Origin: VXYL01 sp965208525
GTDB taxonomy: Bacteria; Pseudomonadota; Gammaproteobacteria; Pseudomonadales; Azotimanducaceae
NCBI GenBank assembly: GCA_965208525.1
Contig: OZ242340.1
Location: forward strand, 868,001-932,000
Length of the DNA: 64,000 nt
Direction of reading: 5' to 3'
The translations under genes were made by a program, and so were the position numbers. The notes beneath the pieces were generated by a model. That model was not told the origin of the DNA and searched no databases. It saw nothing but the letters and a program-made list of their open reading frames with translations. Shown here one piece after another: positions 25,957 through 35,319 of this stretch (position 1 is its first letter; every line of letters starts with the position of its first letter).

Positions 25957-28419
25957 ATGCTGGCGAATGACCGTTACCTCTTCGTCCACTACCCGAAGAC
26001 TGCCGGCAAGTCCTTGACGCGGTACTTCATCGAGGCATGGGATCGGCCCATACACGGTCTCGTGAGCCCAGGACAGGTCAAGGAACTCGAGCCTGCCATC
26101 ACGGATGGGGTGCATGTCGAGGAAGGCATCGGCCACGAGAACCTCGCCACCGCCAGCGAAATCCTCGCTTCGCGGGGCCAGTCCATTCACGACTTGGACG
26201 GGGTTTTCGTCGGCATCAGGAATCCCTATGACCTCGCGGTGTCAACCTACTTCTACCTGCGCGACCGCGCCAGGTACCACCCGGAGCGACCGCGCTATCG
26301 CCGTGCAGTGGCTCTGGATTTCGAGACATTCTGGTGCACCGACATTGGCGTTTTCACGTCGCCACCGGAGCGCTGGCTCACGCTCGGCGGAAAGACGTTG
26401 CCGAACCAGCGCTTCATCCGATTCGAGTCCATCGCCAGCGACATCGCCCGATTCGCCGAGGAGTTCGGGTTCAACGACGCGGACTTGCCGCATCTGAATC
26501 CGACTGCGCACGAACACTATTCCGCCTACATGACCCCCGAAGTGGAGGAGGCGCTCTTTACGCGCTTTCGCTTCTTCTTCGACTCCGGTCTCTACGCACG
26601 CGAGCATGTGCGGCGGAGTTGGCGGCAGGTTCTGAGGAGTCCCTCCTTGGCGATCCGCCCCGCGACCCACGAACAGCCAGCACCGGACCCAGAAAAGGAC
26701 ATCACCGATGAGCTAGAAGCCCGACTCGCCGATGCGGCACCGGGCGACGTGGTGGAACTACCGCCCGGCGATTTCTCGATCAGTCGCACGATCAGGCTGC
26801 CATCCAACATCACGCTCAAGGGCGCAGGCTCCTCCGAGACGCGGCTCGTTCTCGCGCCGAACACGGACGCCCACATGCTCGTCAATGCCAACCAGCGCAA
26901 AGGCAACGACAACATCGCCATCGAAGGGCTCCTGCTCGACGGCAACGGACGCCGACAGGGCCGCCACAGAGACCAAGACCTAGCGCGCTGCATCATCCTG
27001 CTGCGCCGGGTGAGAGGGGCGAACCTTGTCGACATAGCCGCCCGCAACGGCGCCCAAAGCGCACTTCACCTCACCACCTGCAAGAACGTAAGGGTCGACG
27101 GGCTCGACGTTGCCGAAATGGCGTGGAGCGGAATCGGCTCTACCGGCAGCAATGGTCTATCTGTCTCCAACTCCCGCTTCCGCTTGACGGGTACGGCCGG
27201 CATTCACCCCGCCATCCACCTGAGCGGCGGTTCGGGCGCCAATGTCGCCTGCACAGTCGAGCTCAGTACCGGCAACGGTGTAATGCTCGCCTCGCGATTC
27301 TCGCCGCTTGAGAACGTGGTCGTCAGCGCGTCGTGCAAGGATTGCCGCAACGGAATCGTGCTGCAGGGTGACCTGCAAAATCGGCTGCACAACGTGCTGC
27401 TCAAGGATTGCGATGTGGTCGGCAACGACGTCGGCATCCAAGTGTCGAACTCCGCCAACGTGTTCATCGATGGCTGCCGAGTGGCGGACAACTGGGACAC
27501 GGGGCTGCTGCTAGAGGGGCGCCACGGCGGCAAGTTTGTGGTGGTGACCGACACGCGCTTTGAAGGCAACGCCGAGGACGTTCAGGAAATCCACGCATCT
27601 GCCAACAACCACTTTCACGGCAATTCTTACGAAAGCAACGTTCCCTTCGTTCCGAAACCACCCGACAGCACTGCCAAGCCGAGGGCGCTCGACAGTCACT
27701 CTGGCCTCTGCACGGTTTGCGGGAGCACATCGCTGTTCGAACACAACGGTGGTTCCGTGCGAGAGTCCTACCGCTGCATGCATTGCCGCTCGTCACTGCG
27801 CTATCGAGGGCAGGCAAAGGCAATCCTGGAGGCGTTTGGCAGCGGCGAACGATCCATCCGCGACCTGGCGCAGTCCCGTGAGTTCTCGGCCCTTGCCATT
27901 TACGAGCCGGGGCTCGTGGGGCCGTTCCGCCGCTACTTCAAGGATTTGCCGAACTACAGCCAAAGCTATTACTGGGAAGATGTCCCAGTCGGCGATACCA
28001 AGGATGGCGTGCCGAACCATGACCTGCAGGCCCTTGACTTGCCTTCCGACTCGGTGGACCTCGCCATCACGTCCGACATCTTCGAGCACATCCGCCACCC
28101 CTACAAGGCATTCGCCGAAATGCACCGAGTCTTGCGAGTAGGCGGGAGCCACGTGTTCACGGTGCCGTTGCAGTTCCCAATGCCCAAAAGGACAGTGGCG
28201 CGAGTGGACACTACCACCGACGAGGACGTGCACCTGCTGCCAGAGGTGTATCACAGCGCCGGCGAGGGCGGGAAATCGCTCGTCTATACCGACTTTGGCG
28301 AAGACATGATCGCCCGACTCGACGAGATTGGCTTTTCCACCGCCATCTCCTTCATCGATCGAGATCGCCCCCTCTGTGCCAAGAACATCACGTTTGTGAG
28401 CACGAAGACGCGGGCCTAA
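25957..28419 (+). CDS. Sulfotransferase / beta-helix / methyltransferase fusion
   Basis: 820 residues in three parts. 1-215: sulfotransferase-type P-loop fold (FVHYPKTAGKSLTRYF, then FVGIRNPYDLAVSTYF as the 3'-phosphate-binding segment). About 248-560: right-handed beta-helix of pectate-lyase type (GDVVELPPGDFSISRTI, and repeated xNxV/xGI turns). About 583-815: zinc ribbon (CTVC and CMHC) followed by a class I methyltransferase with LDLPSDSVDLAITSDIFEHI and LRVGGSHVFTVP. ATG 25957 is the first sensible start. It would sulfate, bind or remodel, and methylate a sugar chain in the cytoplasm; no signal peptide. I know of no standard family with this order. Confidence 0.8.
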   Translation: MLANDRYLFVHYPKTAGKSLTRYFIEAWDRPIHGLVSPGQVKELEPAITDGVHVEEGIGHENLATASEILASRGQSIHDLDGVFVGIRNPYDLAVSTYFYLRDRARYHPERPRYRRAVALDFETFWCTDIGVFTSPPERWLTLGGKTLPNQRFIRFESIASDIARFAEEFGFNDADLPHLNPTAHEHYSAYMTPEVEEALFTRFRFFFDSGLYAREHVRRSWRQVLRSPSLAIRPATHEQPAPDPEKDITDELEARLADAAPGDVVELPPGDFSISRTIRLPSNITLKGAGSSETRLVLAPNTDAHMLVNANQRKGNDNIAIEGLLLDGNGRRQGRHRDQDLARCIILLRRVRGANLVDIAARNGAQSALHLTTCKNVRVDGLDVAEMAWSGIGSTGSNGLSVSNSRFRLTGTAGIHPAIHLSGGSGANVACTVELSTGNGVMLASRFSPLENVVVSASCKDCRNGIVLQGDLQNRLHNVLLKDCDVVGNDVGIQVSNSANVFIDGCRVADNWDTGLLLEGRHGGKFVVVTDTRFEGNAEDVQEIHASANNHFHGNSYESNVPFVPKPPDSTAKPRALDSHSGLCTVCGSTSLFEHNGGSVRESYRCMHCRSSLRYRGQAKAILEAFGSGERSIRDLAQSREFSALAIYEPGLVGPFRRYFKDLPNYSQSYYWEDVPVGDTKDGVPNHDLQALDLPSDSVDLAITSDIFEHIRHPYKAFAEMHRVLRVGGSHVFTVPLQFPMPKRTVARVDTTTDEDVHLLPEVYHSAGEGGKSLVYTDFGEDMIARLDEIGFSTAISFIDRDRPLCAKNITFVSTKTRA

Positions 28420-28436
28420 CGGAACGCCCTGACGCC

Positions 28437-30296
28437 GTGTCGGAAAGCGAACCAGCAAGGGAGGAACGCACGGCACCGAGGTGGCCACGAGTCGATGTTT
28501 CCATCGTTACCCACAACTCTGCGCCGCATCTGACGAGGCTTCTCGCGAGCCTCGTGGAGCAAACTGTGAACGCCGCGCTCCTTCGCGTCACGTTCGTGGA
28601 CAACGCGAGCACGGACGACACGGTTGCGGCCCTGCTCGAATCCCAGTTGCACCATGGCAGCGCCTTCACTGCCTTTGATGTGCTCACGAACTCACGCAAC
28701 GTCGGCTTTGGGGCAGCACAAAACCGGGCGATTGGGCAGGGCGATGCGCCCTTCGTGCTGATCCTCAATCCGGACGCCGCGCTACCTGCCGACTGCCTTG
28801 CGCGGCTGTTGCAGACAGCCGTGGCGGATGACTCGCGCACCGCCGCCTGGGAGCCTCGGCAAGTGCCGTACGAGCATCCCAAGAAGTATGACCCCGTGAC
28901 GATGACGACGCCTTGGTGTTCCGCTGCGGCCTTGCTAGTGCGGCGTTCGGCATTCGAAGAGGCGGGCGGATTCGATGCGCGCTTCTTTCTCTATTGCGAG
29001 GACGTCGATCTCTCATGGCGGGTTCGTCGCAACGGTTGGCGCTTACGTTACGTTCCAGCCGTCTGCGTGCGCCATGACACATACGAGTTCCCCGATCAGA
29101 CCAAGCCTCTGCAAGCCGTTCAGACGCTGGTCGGCAGCCTGTACCTACGCTGCCGATACGGCACCTTCGCGGACGTGTTGCACGGCTACGAGATTTACCT
29201 GCGCTCGCTCGTCTCGCCTGCCCTGTTCCAGGGCCACCGCAAGGCTGTTCTGCTCGCCGGTGCCCGATATCTGCGCAACTTCGCGCACTTCTGGGAACGG
29301 CCCAAAGCGCCACGCGTGGCCTTTTTCGACGGCCTCGACTTCGCACCCATGCGACTCGGCGCCTTCCACCAGGTGACGCCCTCAGAGGACTTGGGCGAAC
29401 GTCCACTAGTGTCGATCCTTGTGCGATCCATCGGCCGGCAGGCGCAACTGCAACGGGCGCTGACGACCATCGCAAACCAAACCTACGACAATCTCGAAGT
29501 GGTGCTCGTGGAGGATGGCCCGGCCACGCTGGCGAGACTCGTCGCCTCCTTCACGGAACTCGCGATCAACTATGTGCCCCTTGGAGATAGGCGTGGGCGG
29601 TGCCTCGCCGGAAACGTCGCCATGGAAAGAGCATCCGGCACGTATCTTGGCTTTCTGGACGAAGACGACGAGCTGTTCTCCGATCACGTCGAGCAGCTCG
29701 TCGCCTCCCTTGCAAGTACCGGCGCCCGGGCCGCCTATTCCACCGCGTTCGAGGTGGCGACGGAGTGGAATGAACGGCACGAGATCATCCGGGAGGGGTA
29801 CTGCGAGGTCGTATTCGATCGCCCGTTCACCTACATCGAACTCTCCGTGCGCAACTTCATGCCGACATGCTGCGTACTGTTCGAGCGCAACCTCTACAAG
29901 GAATGCGGCGGCTTTGACCTAGAGCTTGACCGCCAAGAAGACTGGAACCTCTGGCTCCGCTTCGCCGTCCGGGCCGGCCGATTCGCCCGGCTGCGCAAAA
30001 CCACTTCCCTGTACCGAGTGCCCCTATCCGAGACCGATCGATCGAGTCGCGAAACGGCCATGCTCGATTACTACGAGAAGGCAAAAGCCAGCCACAAGGA
30101 CGTGGTGCTCACGCTGCCGGCGGAGGAACTCGGCGCCGACTATCGAACCCTCCTCCACCACCACGCCAACAATCAAGCGCACCCTTGGCCCTTACAAGCC
30201 CCAGCACCGGAGTCCCGCTATCGTAGGCGGGTACGCCGCTTGCTACACAAGACACTGGGTATGACCCGTCCGACCTCCAAAGGCCCTCCTGACTGA
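28437..30296 (+). CDS. Tandem GT-A glycosyltransferase (GT2 type)
   Basis: 619 residues with two GT2-like domains. Domain 1 (about 20-290): VDVSIVTHNS, FVDNASTDDTV, LILNPDAALP and YCEDVDLSWRVRRNG, resembling rhamnosyl/galactofuranosyl transferases. Domain 2 (about 320-560): VSILVRSIGRQAQLQRAL, YDNLEVVLVEDG, GFLDEDDELF and LDRQEDWNLWLR. GTG 28437 is the start, 17 bases after the fusion gene. The DED/DXD-type acidic motifs suggest that both domains are active on nucleotide sugars. Convergent with the next, minus-strand gene (21-base gap). Part of the polysaccharide locus. Confidence 0.88.
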   Translation: MSESEPAREERTAPRWPRVDVSIVTHNSAPHLTRLLASLVEQTVNAALLRVTFVDNASTDDTVAALLESQLHHGSAFTAFDVLTNSRNVGFGAAQNRAIGQGDAPFVLILNPDAALPADCLARLLQTAVADDSRTAAWEPRQVPYEHPKKYDPVTMTTPWCSAAALLVRRSAFEEAGGFDARFFLYCEDVDLSWRVRRNGWRLRYVPAVCVRHDTYEFPDQTKPLQAVQTLVGSLYLRCRYGTFADVLHGYEIYLRSLVSPALFQGHRKAVLLAGARYLRNFAHFWERPKAPRVAFFDGLDFAPMRLGAFHQVTPSEDLGERPLVSILVRSIGRQAQLQRALTTIANQTYDNLEVVLVEDGPATLARLVASFTELAINYVPLGDRRGRCLAGNVAMERASGTYLGFLDEDDELFSDHVEQLVASLASTGARAAYSTAFEVATEWNERHEIIREGYCEVVFDRPFTYIELSVRNFMPTCCVLFERNLYKECGGFDLELDRQEDWNLWLRFAVRAGRFARLRKTTSLYRVPLSETDRSSRETAMLDYYEKAKASHKDVVLTLPAEELGADYRTLLHHHANNQAHPWPLQAPAPESRYRRRVRRLLHKTLGMTRPTSKGPPD

Positions 30297-30317
30297 CGCA
30301 CAACGTGCGGAATGCGT

Positions 30318-33300
30318 CTATGCAGAAAACGGCAGTCTGGCCTGCACCTGCGACAGCATCGAGGCGACGCGGCCGTCCCAAGAATGCTCTTGGACCAAAG
30401 CGGCGAGTGCGGACTTGTCGGGACGCCCGTCGCCACTCAGCACGCCGTCCACCGCCTCGAGAAACGCCTCGTGGCTGTCGGCTACTTCGATAAATGGGGC
30501 GAAGTCGCCCAAGTTCTGCACCTTGGTGGAAACGATGGGGACTCCCACGGCGGCATAGACCAGCATCTTCAGGGGATGCATGGAGCGGGTTTGGTCTGTG
30601 TCGAGGTGGGGCACCAAGGCCACGTCGAAGCGGGCGATCCATGCCTTCACTTCCGGGTAGGTGACGACGCCGAAGAAGTGCACATTGGGGCGGCGGTCGA
30701 GCTCCATCACCGCCGCGTGTGCGTGGGTCGAGCCGATCAGCACGAGGTTGCAGTCGGGCCGTTCCTGCGCCAGGCGATCGAGCAGGGCTACGTCCGTCTT
30801 TGCCTCTAGGTTGCCCACCAACCCCAGAATAGGGCCCTTGAGGGCGCATAGCTGCCGGAAACGCTCGTCCTCCGGCGGCTGCGGCACCGGATCGAGGTCA
30901 CAACCATTCGGGATCAAAGCGATGTCCGGGAAGAAGGCCGCCATGGAGTCGCGCACGGTTTCGCAGTTGGCGAAGGCGACATCGGCCTCGCCGAGCACGG
31001 TGCGGTAGTGCTGCGTGTACTCCTCTCGGTCCGCCTCCGTGCGGTCTGGCCAGGTGCGCAGGTCATCGACCACGTCCACCACCGACAGTCGAGGCTGGAA
31101 CCGCTCGTTCAGCTCCGAGATCGGCGCCAGCACTGGGTAGTGCCAGAAGATGGCCGCGCGGGGGTCGATCCCGGCCAGGTCGAGTTCGGCCGCCACGAAG
31201 TCCGCGAACGCAGCCTCGCCCGGATAGCCGCCATCTGAGGTTCTTCCGGCCACCCCGCCGATCGTTCCCGCCGTCGAGCCGGAGTCGAACAGAAAGACAT
31301 GGTGCGAGACCTTGGCGCTGTCGGTAAGCCCCCAGCGCCGCACCAGCTTGCTCCGCGTCACCTCCTCGTGATGGTCGAAGTCCTCGGCGTCCAACCTCCG
31401 CCACATCTGCCGCACCGAGAACGGCGCGTCGAACACGGCGATGCGGCGAACTTCCGGCCGGCGCGCTAGGTGTTCGATGACCATGTCGACGCGTCGGCCA
31501 TAGAGGCCGATGTCGCCCTGCTTCCAGAACACGACGATGTCGAGCCCGTCGGCGGTGGCGGGCGCTGGCAAGGCGTAGCGCCGTTGCTGCTCGCCGAGGA
31601 AATTGCGCGCTTCGGCTGGCAAGGCGCGCGGCTCGTCGAGGCAAGCCTCCACCTCGGCAAACAGCGTTCGGTGAATGGCGTCGTAGCTGAACTCCGCAAG
31701 AAACCGCTCCCGGGCCCGACGCGTCCTCCGCGTGCGTTCCTCCGCCGGCGCCTCCAGCCAATGGCCGATTCGCTCGGCTAGGTTTTCCGCAGTGACTGGC
31801 TCGATCAGCTCGTCGTCGATCAGCGGTGCCAGGGGTGCCATGGCGGTCGCCAGCACCGGGACGCCCATCGCCATGGCATCGACGACCTTGGCGGGGAGCT
31901 GAAAGCGGGAGATTTCGTTGTTTGGATCCTGCAGCAGGCACACGAGATCCGCCGCCGCCATCAATGCCGGCAGCTTCTCGAACGGCTGGTCGGGGACGAG
32001 GCACAAGGTGTCGCCCCCTCGCGCAACCAGTTCCTGCTCAAACGAGTCTTCCGGTGGGGTACCGACGATCACGAAGCGGTAGTCGTCGCGGCCCAGGGAG
32101 CGCACGGCATCGAGGACTTCCACCACTCCCTTGTGCGGGCGTGGCGTGCCCACAAACATCACCACTTTGTCCGTTTGCTCGAGGCCGAGGTCGCGGCGCG
32201 TTTCCGCGCGGTCGTGCCGGTCTGGGTCGAACTTCGTCTCGTCCCGCGCATGGGGCACCGTTGCTCCGCCAAACTTGGCGGCAAGCGCGGGGTTGGAGAC
32301 TAGCAACCTGTCCGCGTGGGGCAGCAGACCCTCGGTGTAGCGCGTCCATTTTTCCTCGAAGGGATGCGTGAGCGCCTCCGAGTCCAGCCCTGCAACGTCC
32401 AAGAGCGGGTCGCGATTGCGAAAGAACGACAGTTCGTAGTCGTCCACGTCCACCAGTAGCGGACGATTGCGGAATGCCTTCAGCATCAGCCCGAGCTGCA
32501 CGCTCGGCAGCCGCGCCTTGCAGGCAACCACCACATCCGCATCGATGCGCGGCGCGAGTCGCTCAAGGGTTTGCTGGAACTCTGGAAAAGACGCGCCGGG
32601 GATCGCCACGGTGCGAAACGGCGCGTGGCGCAGGGGCCTCCACACCGCATCGCCATAGCGCGGGAACTGGAAGCCGAGCAGGACGACGGTGTAGCTTCGC
32701 GCCAGCGCTTCGGCAACCAGATACGCCCGGCCGAGTGGATTGTGGCCCACGTCCCAGGCGATGACGGCGACGGTGACCTCGCGGCGCAGCCGGGGAATGG
32801 GCGCCTTGGGCTGTGACATGGCAGTGCCGGGCGCGGGCGGCGGCTTTGCTGGGGCAGGCACCTTCGGCAGCGGCGCATTCCGCAGCTCCCGGTATTCGTC
32901 GGCCTGCTCCCGCATCTGGTCCGCCGCCGTCTCCGGCACCTTGCGCAGCAGCAAGCGGTACCGGAGCGACAGTAGCGCGTGGCCGAGCCTCCAGCGCCAT
33001 GACGAGAGAAGAAGGTTGGTGCCGGCTGCGAAGCCGTCGAGCAACCTGTCCTGCGCATCAACCCGGCCGAGCAGTTGCCGGCGTTCCAAGCGGCGCTGAG
33101 CTTCGGATTCCCTGAGCCGGCGAATCTCGCGCTGACTCGAGCGTTCCCTCGCATCAAGGCGGTCTCGCAGCGCCTGCGCATCGCGTTCCGTCTGGCGCAT
33201 GTGTTCGCGCATCGTCGCAACATCACGCGACAGATGACGGTTGAATTCCTCCAGACGGCGCGCCTCGCCCGCTGCAATGCCACGCTCCCGCTGCACGCGG

Positions 33301-34298
33301 GCCAAGTCGTCGTGCAACCGCCGCACTTCCGACTGGTGGCGATTGCGTTCCTGGGAAACGCGGCTCAAGTCCTTGAGTGTGGTCTCAAGCTCCGCCTGCT
33401 TGAGCGCAAGCTGCATGTCGGTGGCGTTGCCGCGTTGGCGCTGCTCCACGGCATTGGCGCGCCTTCGGCGCGACTCGACCGTCTCCGCCCCTGCCTCGTA
33501 TTCGCGCAGCACGGCCAAGGCCTCGTCGGAAATGGACGGCACCTCGGGCAGCGTGTCCATCCCATTCGCTTCCGCATGGTTCAAGACGTCCAGCAACTGC
33601 CTTTGGGATGGCGTCGCCGTGGCGTCCCAAGCACCGCCATCGTCACGCTGGCGGTGCAGGCTTTCGTCCAGGAACGCGCGCAATTCCGCCTCGCCTGGAA
33701 TCCGGAGCGCATAGCCAAAGTCGGACAGAGACGCACCGAGTTCGCCCACGACCGCTTGCGGCGCCCGCATCAGTTCCCGGTAGGAGACCACACGCCGTGG
33801 CAGTTCTTTCGAAGCGGCGAGCGCCCGGATGTTGTAGACCTCCCACAGCGCCAGCCCCGCCTCAATCGGCAACCCGTGCCGCGCGTTCAGCGAGCGCGCC
33901 ACTTCCATCGGGCCGCGGTGGACATGGATGCACACCGGCGTCTCAAGCAGGGACCGCCAGAGCGGAAACAGCAAGCAAAGGCGGGGTTCCTTGATGAACC
34001 AAGGCCGGTGCCCATCCATGTCGAGCACGATGTCGGCCATCGCCCGGCGATACACCGCTTGCTCATGGAGCATCGCCTCTGCGTCGAACCCGCTGACGCG
34101 GTCCCAGTCGCAGCCGACGCTGCGCAGCATGACGTCGTTCAGCCGCCGAACGTCCTGCCGCTCCCAAAACCCCTTGGGATTCTCCTCGTTCGCCTGGGTC
34201 CCCTCATGCTCCGCCCCGAAATAGCACCCCATGAGGTTGAGCACCCGCGCAACCGCCGAAGTGCCAGAACGATGCATCCCAAGGACAAAAATCTGCAT
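30318..34298 (-). CDS. Sulfotransferase / coiled-coil / two-glycosyltransferase giant protein
   Basis: 1326 residues. 1-205: sulfotransferase-type domain, 5'-phosphosulfate loop GMHRSGTSAVARVL and VHRGPMEVARSL. About 285-400: Arg/Glu-rich coiled coil. About 503-885: GT-B glycosyltransferase of GT4 type (VVMFVGTPRPHKGVVE and AMGVPVLAT). About 914-1320: a second GT-B-like domain (IALIPNGCD, LGLVGNLE, HPLKMLVYAAVGVPIV). ATG 34298 is chosen (MQIFVLGMHRSGTS). It would add two sugars and a sulfate in one polypeptide, with the coiled coil as spacer or oligomerisation unit. Transcribed toward the GT2 gene. Confidence 0.85.
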   Translation of the reverse strand: MQIFVLGMHRSGTSAVARVLNLMGCYFGAEHEGTQANEENPKGFWERQDVRRLNDVMLRSVGCDWDRVSGFDAEAMLHEQAVYRRAMADIVLDMDGHRPWFIKEPRLCLLFPLWRSLLETPVCIHVHRGPMEVARSLNARHGLPIEAGLALWEVYNIRALAASKELPRRVVSYRELMRAPQAVVGELGASLSDFGYALRIPGEAELRAFLDESLHRQRDDGGAWDATATPSQRQLLDVLNHAEANGMDTLPEVPSISDEALAVLREYEAGAETVESRRRRANAVEQRQRGNATDMQLALKQAELETTLKDLSRVSQERNRHQSEVRRLHDDLARVQRERGIAAGEARRLEEFNRHLSRDVATMREHMRQTERDAQALRDRLDARERSSQREIRRLRESEAQRRLERRQLLGRVDAQDRLLDGFAAGTNLLLSSWRWRLGHALLSLRYRLLLRKVPETAADQMREQADEYRELRNAPLPKVPAPAKPPPAPGTAMSQPKAPIPRLRREVTVAVIAWDVGHNPLGRAYLVAEALARSYTVVLLGFQFPRYGDAVWRPLRHAPFRTVAIPGASFPEFQQTLERLAPRIDADVVVACKARLPSVQLGLMLKAFRNRPLLVDVDDYELSFFRNRDPLLDVAGLDSEALTHPFEEKWTRYTEGLLPHADRLLVSNPALAAKFGGATVPHARDETKFDPDRHDRAETRRDLGLEQTDKVVMFVGTPRPHKGVVEVLDAVRSLGRDDYRFVIVGTPPEDSFEQELVARGGDTLCLVPDQPFEKLPALMAAADLVCLLQDPNNEISRFQLPAKVVDAMAMGVPVLATAMAPLAPLIDDELIEPVTAENLAERIGHWLEAPAEERTRRTRRARERFLAEFSYDAIHRTLFAEVEACLDEPRALPAEARNFLGEQQRRYALPAPATADGLDIVVFWKQGDIGLYGRRVDMVIEHLARRPEVRRIAVFDAPFSVRQMWRRLDAEDFDHHEEVTRSKLVRRWGLTDSAKVSHHVFLFDSGSTAGTIGGVAGRTSDGGYPGEAAFADFVAAELDLAGIDPRAAIFWHYPVLAPISELNERFQPRLSVVDVVDDLRTWPDRTEADREEYTQHYRTVLGEADVAFANCETVRDSMAAFFPDIALIPNGCDLDPVPQPPEDERFRQLCALKGPILGLVGNLEAKTDVALLDRLAQERPDCNLVLIGSTHAHAAVMELDRRPNVHFFGVVTYPEVKAWIARFDVALVPHLDTDQTRSMHPLKMLVYAAVGVPIVSTKVQNLGDFAPFIEVADSHEAFLEAVDGVLSGDGRPDKSALAALVQEHSWDGRVASMLSQVQARLPFSA

Positions 34299-34644
34299 CA
34301 CCGCAGCCCGCAAAAAACAACCCCTAGTGCGCCCCAACCGTCTCTAGCGCAATTGCTAATCACGCCAACCGCCTAAGGGCACACCTTGGACGACCAAGAG
34401 ATTGTAATTGCTTGCGTCGGAACCACTCACGGCCAGCATGACGCTTGACGCGCCATGGCGTCGCTAGCCAACTCAGATCCCCTATGGAAGCTCCGAGCGG
34501 GCCCCAGTACGCATCCGCAACAAGCACGAAGTCCGCCTGTGTGGCTGGGCCGAAAATCAACGTCGGGCCGGGCTAGGAAGGGGCACGCCAAGCAAAGGCT
34601 CGGACGGGCCATAGAGAGTGGCTCCGGCGCCTCCCCCAAAAAAA
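34299..34644. other. No gene seen
   Basis: Gap between the giant glycosyltransferase gene and the HTH gene. Short frames on both strands lack protein character. It should contain the promoter of the giant gene. Confidence 0.5.
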
Positions 34645-34660
34645 GCGACATTCATGTCGC
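34645..34660. promoter_or_regulatory. Palindromic operator candidate upstream of HTH gene
   Basis: GCGACATTCATGTCGC is a 7-bp perfect inverted repeat with a 2-base centre, in AT-rich surroundings 30 bases before the HTH gene ATG (34691). Position and symmetry fit an autoregulatory operator bound by a dimer. No binding evidence. Confidence 0.5.
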
Positions 34661-34690
34661 ATACCTTTGAATCAGATCAATCAGCGTGCT

Positions 34691-35107
34691 ATGATTTTTG
34701 ACATGGACTCACCGATCCGAACACGTTGGAAGGGAGCCGTCACCGATGGAGTGACGGGTTTCACGGCTGTGCCCGATATTTTGATCCGCTCGCAGGCGTC
34801 CCTGAGACTATCGGCCACCGAGATGATGGTGATCTTGAACCTGCTGATGCACTGGTGGCAAGGCGATGGGCAATGGCCGTATCCCAGGCTGTCGACCATC
34901 GCGGGCCGGATGGGCGTTGCCGTGCGTACGGTCGAGAGGGCTGTTGTATCTCTGGAGTCCAAGGGCCTAGTAATGCGCCTGCATGGCGAGTTCAGCGACG
35001 ATGGACTAACGGTGCGTCGCTTCGACCTGAGCGGGTTGGTCGCCCAGCTTCAGTTCGCAGCATCTGCGCTGAGGGGGGAAATGGCGGAGAGTGAGACGGC
35101 AGCGTAG
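34691..35107 (+). CDS. Helix-turn-helix protein
   Basis: 138 residues. The middle part (about residues 40-95) looks like a winged HTH: SATEMMVILNLLMHWW, then PRLSTIAGRMGVAVRTVERAV with LESKGLVMRL as the wing. Similar domains occur in plasmid replication initiators and in DNA-binding proteins of mobile elements. ATG 34691 is assumed; no clear ribosome-binding site precedes it, and ATG 34703 and TTG 34667 are alternatives. The stop TAG (35105-35107) lies inside the 5' acceptor/D region of a tRNA-like sequence on the same strand. Confidence 0.7.
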   Translation: MIFDMDSPIRTRWKGAVTDGVTGFTAVPDILIRSQASLRLSATEMMVILNLLMHWWQGDGQWPYPRLSTIAGRMGVAVRTVERAVVSLESKGLVMRLHGEFSDDGLTVRRFDLSGLVAQLQFAASALRGEMAESETAA

Positions 35108-35208
35108 CTCAATCAGGAAAGAGTCCGGGTCGCGGACTGCCATGTGCTTGGTCGCACACGAATGGTAGCACCAGTCCGGGGATGTTGGTTCGAGTCCAAC
35201 CGCTGCCA
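35098..35208 (+). tRNA. tRNA-like sequence with expanded anticodon region
   Basis: Acceptor GGCAGCG (35098) pairs perfectly with CGCTGCC (35201). The D arm GCTC/GAGT encloses a loop containing GG. The T arm GTTGG-TTCGAGT-CCAAC is perfect. Between D and T arms there are 59 bases instead of about 23. They fold into a long hairpin: CGGACTG/CAGTCCG outside, CCAT/ATGG in the middle, TGTGC/GCACA inside with a 6-base loop. No standard 7-base anticodon loop is found, and CCA is not directly encoded (ACCCACCA follows). The amino acid cannot be assigned. It may be a non-decoding tRNA-like RNA, a disrupted tRNA or an attachment site. Confidence 0.5.
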
Positions 35209-35319
35209 CCCACCAATCGCCAGCTAGGGATTGTTTGGGTTCCTCTTCAAGTCCCCATTTGCACCGACACGTCGCGTACCATTGGCGGCAATGGTTGTGG
35301 TCTTGGGGAGGATGGCCGC

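Noticed and set aside
35098..35208. Selenocysteine tRNA
   Set aside because: Acceptor/T-arm lengths are 7/5 and no TCA anticodon or matching variable arm is found.
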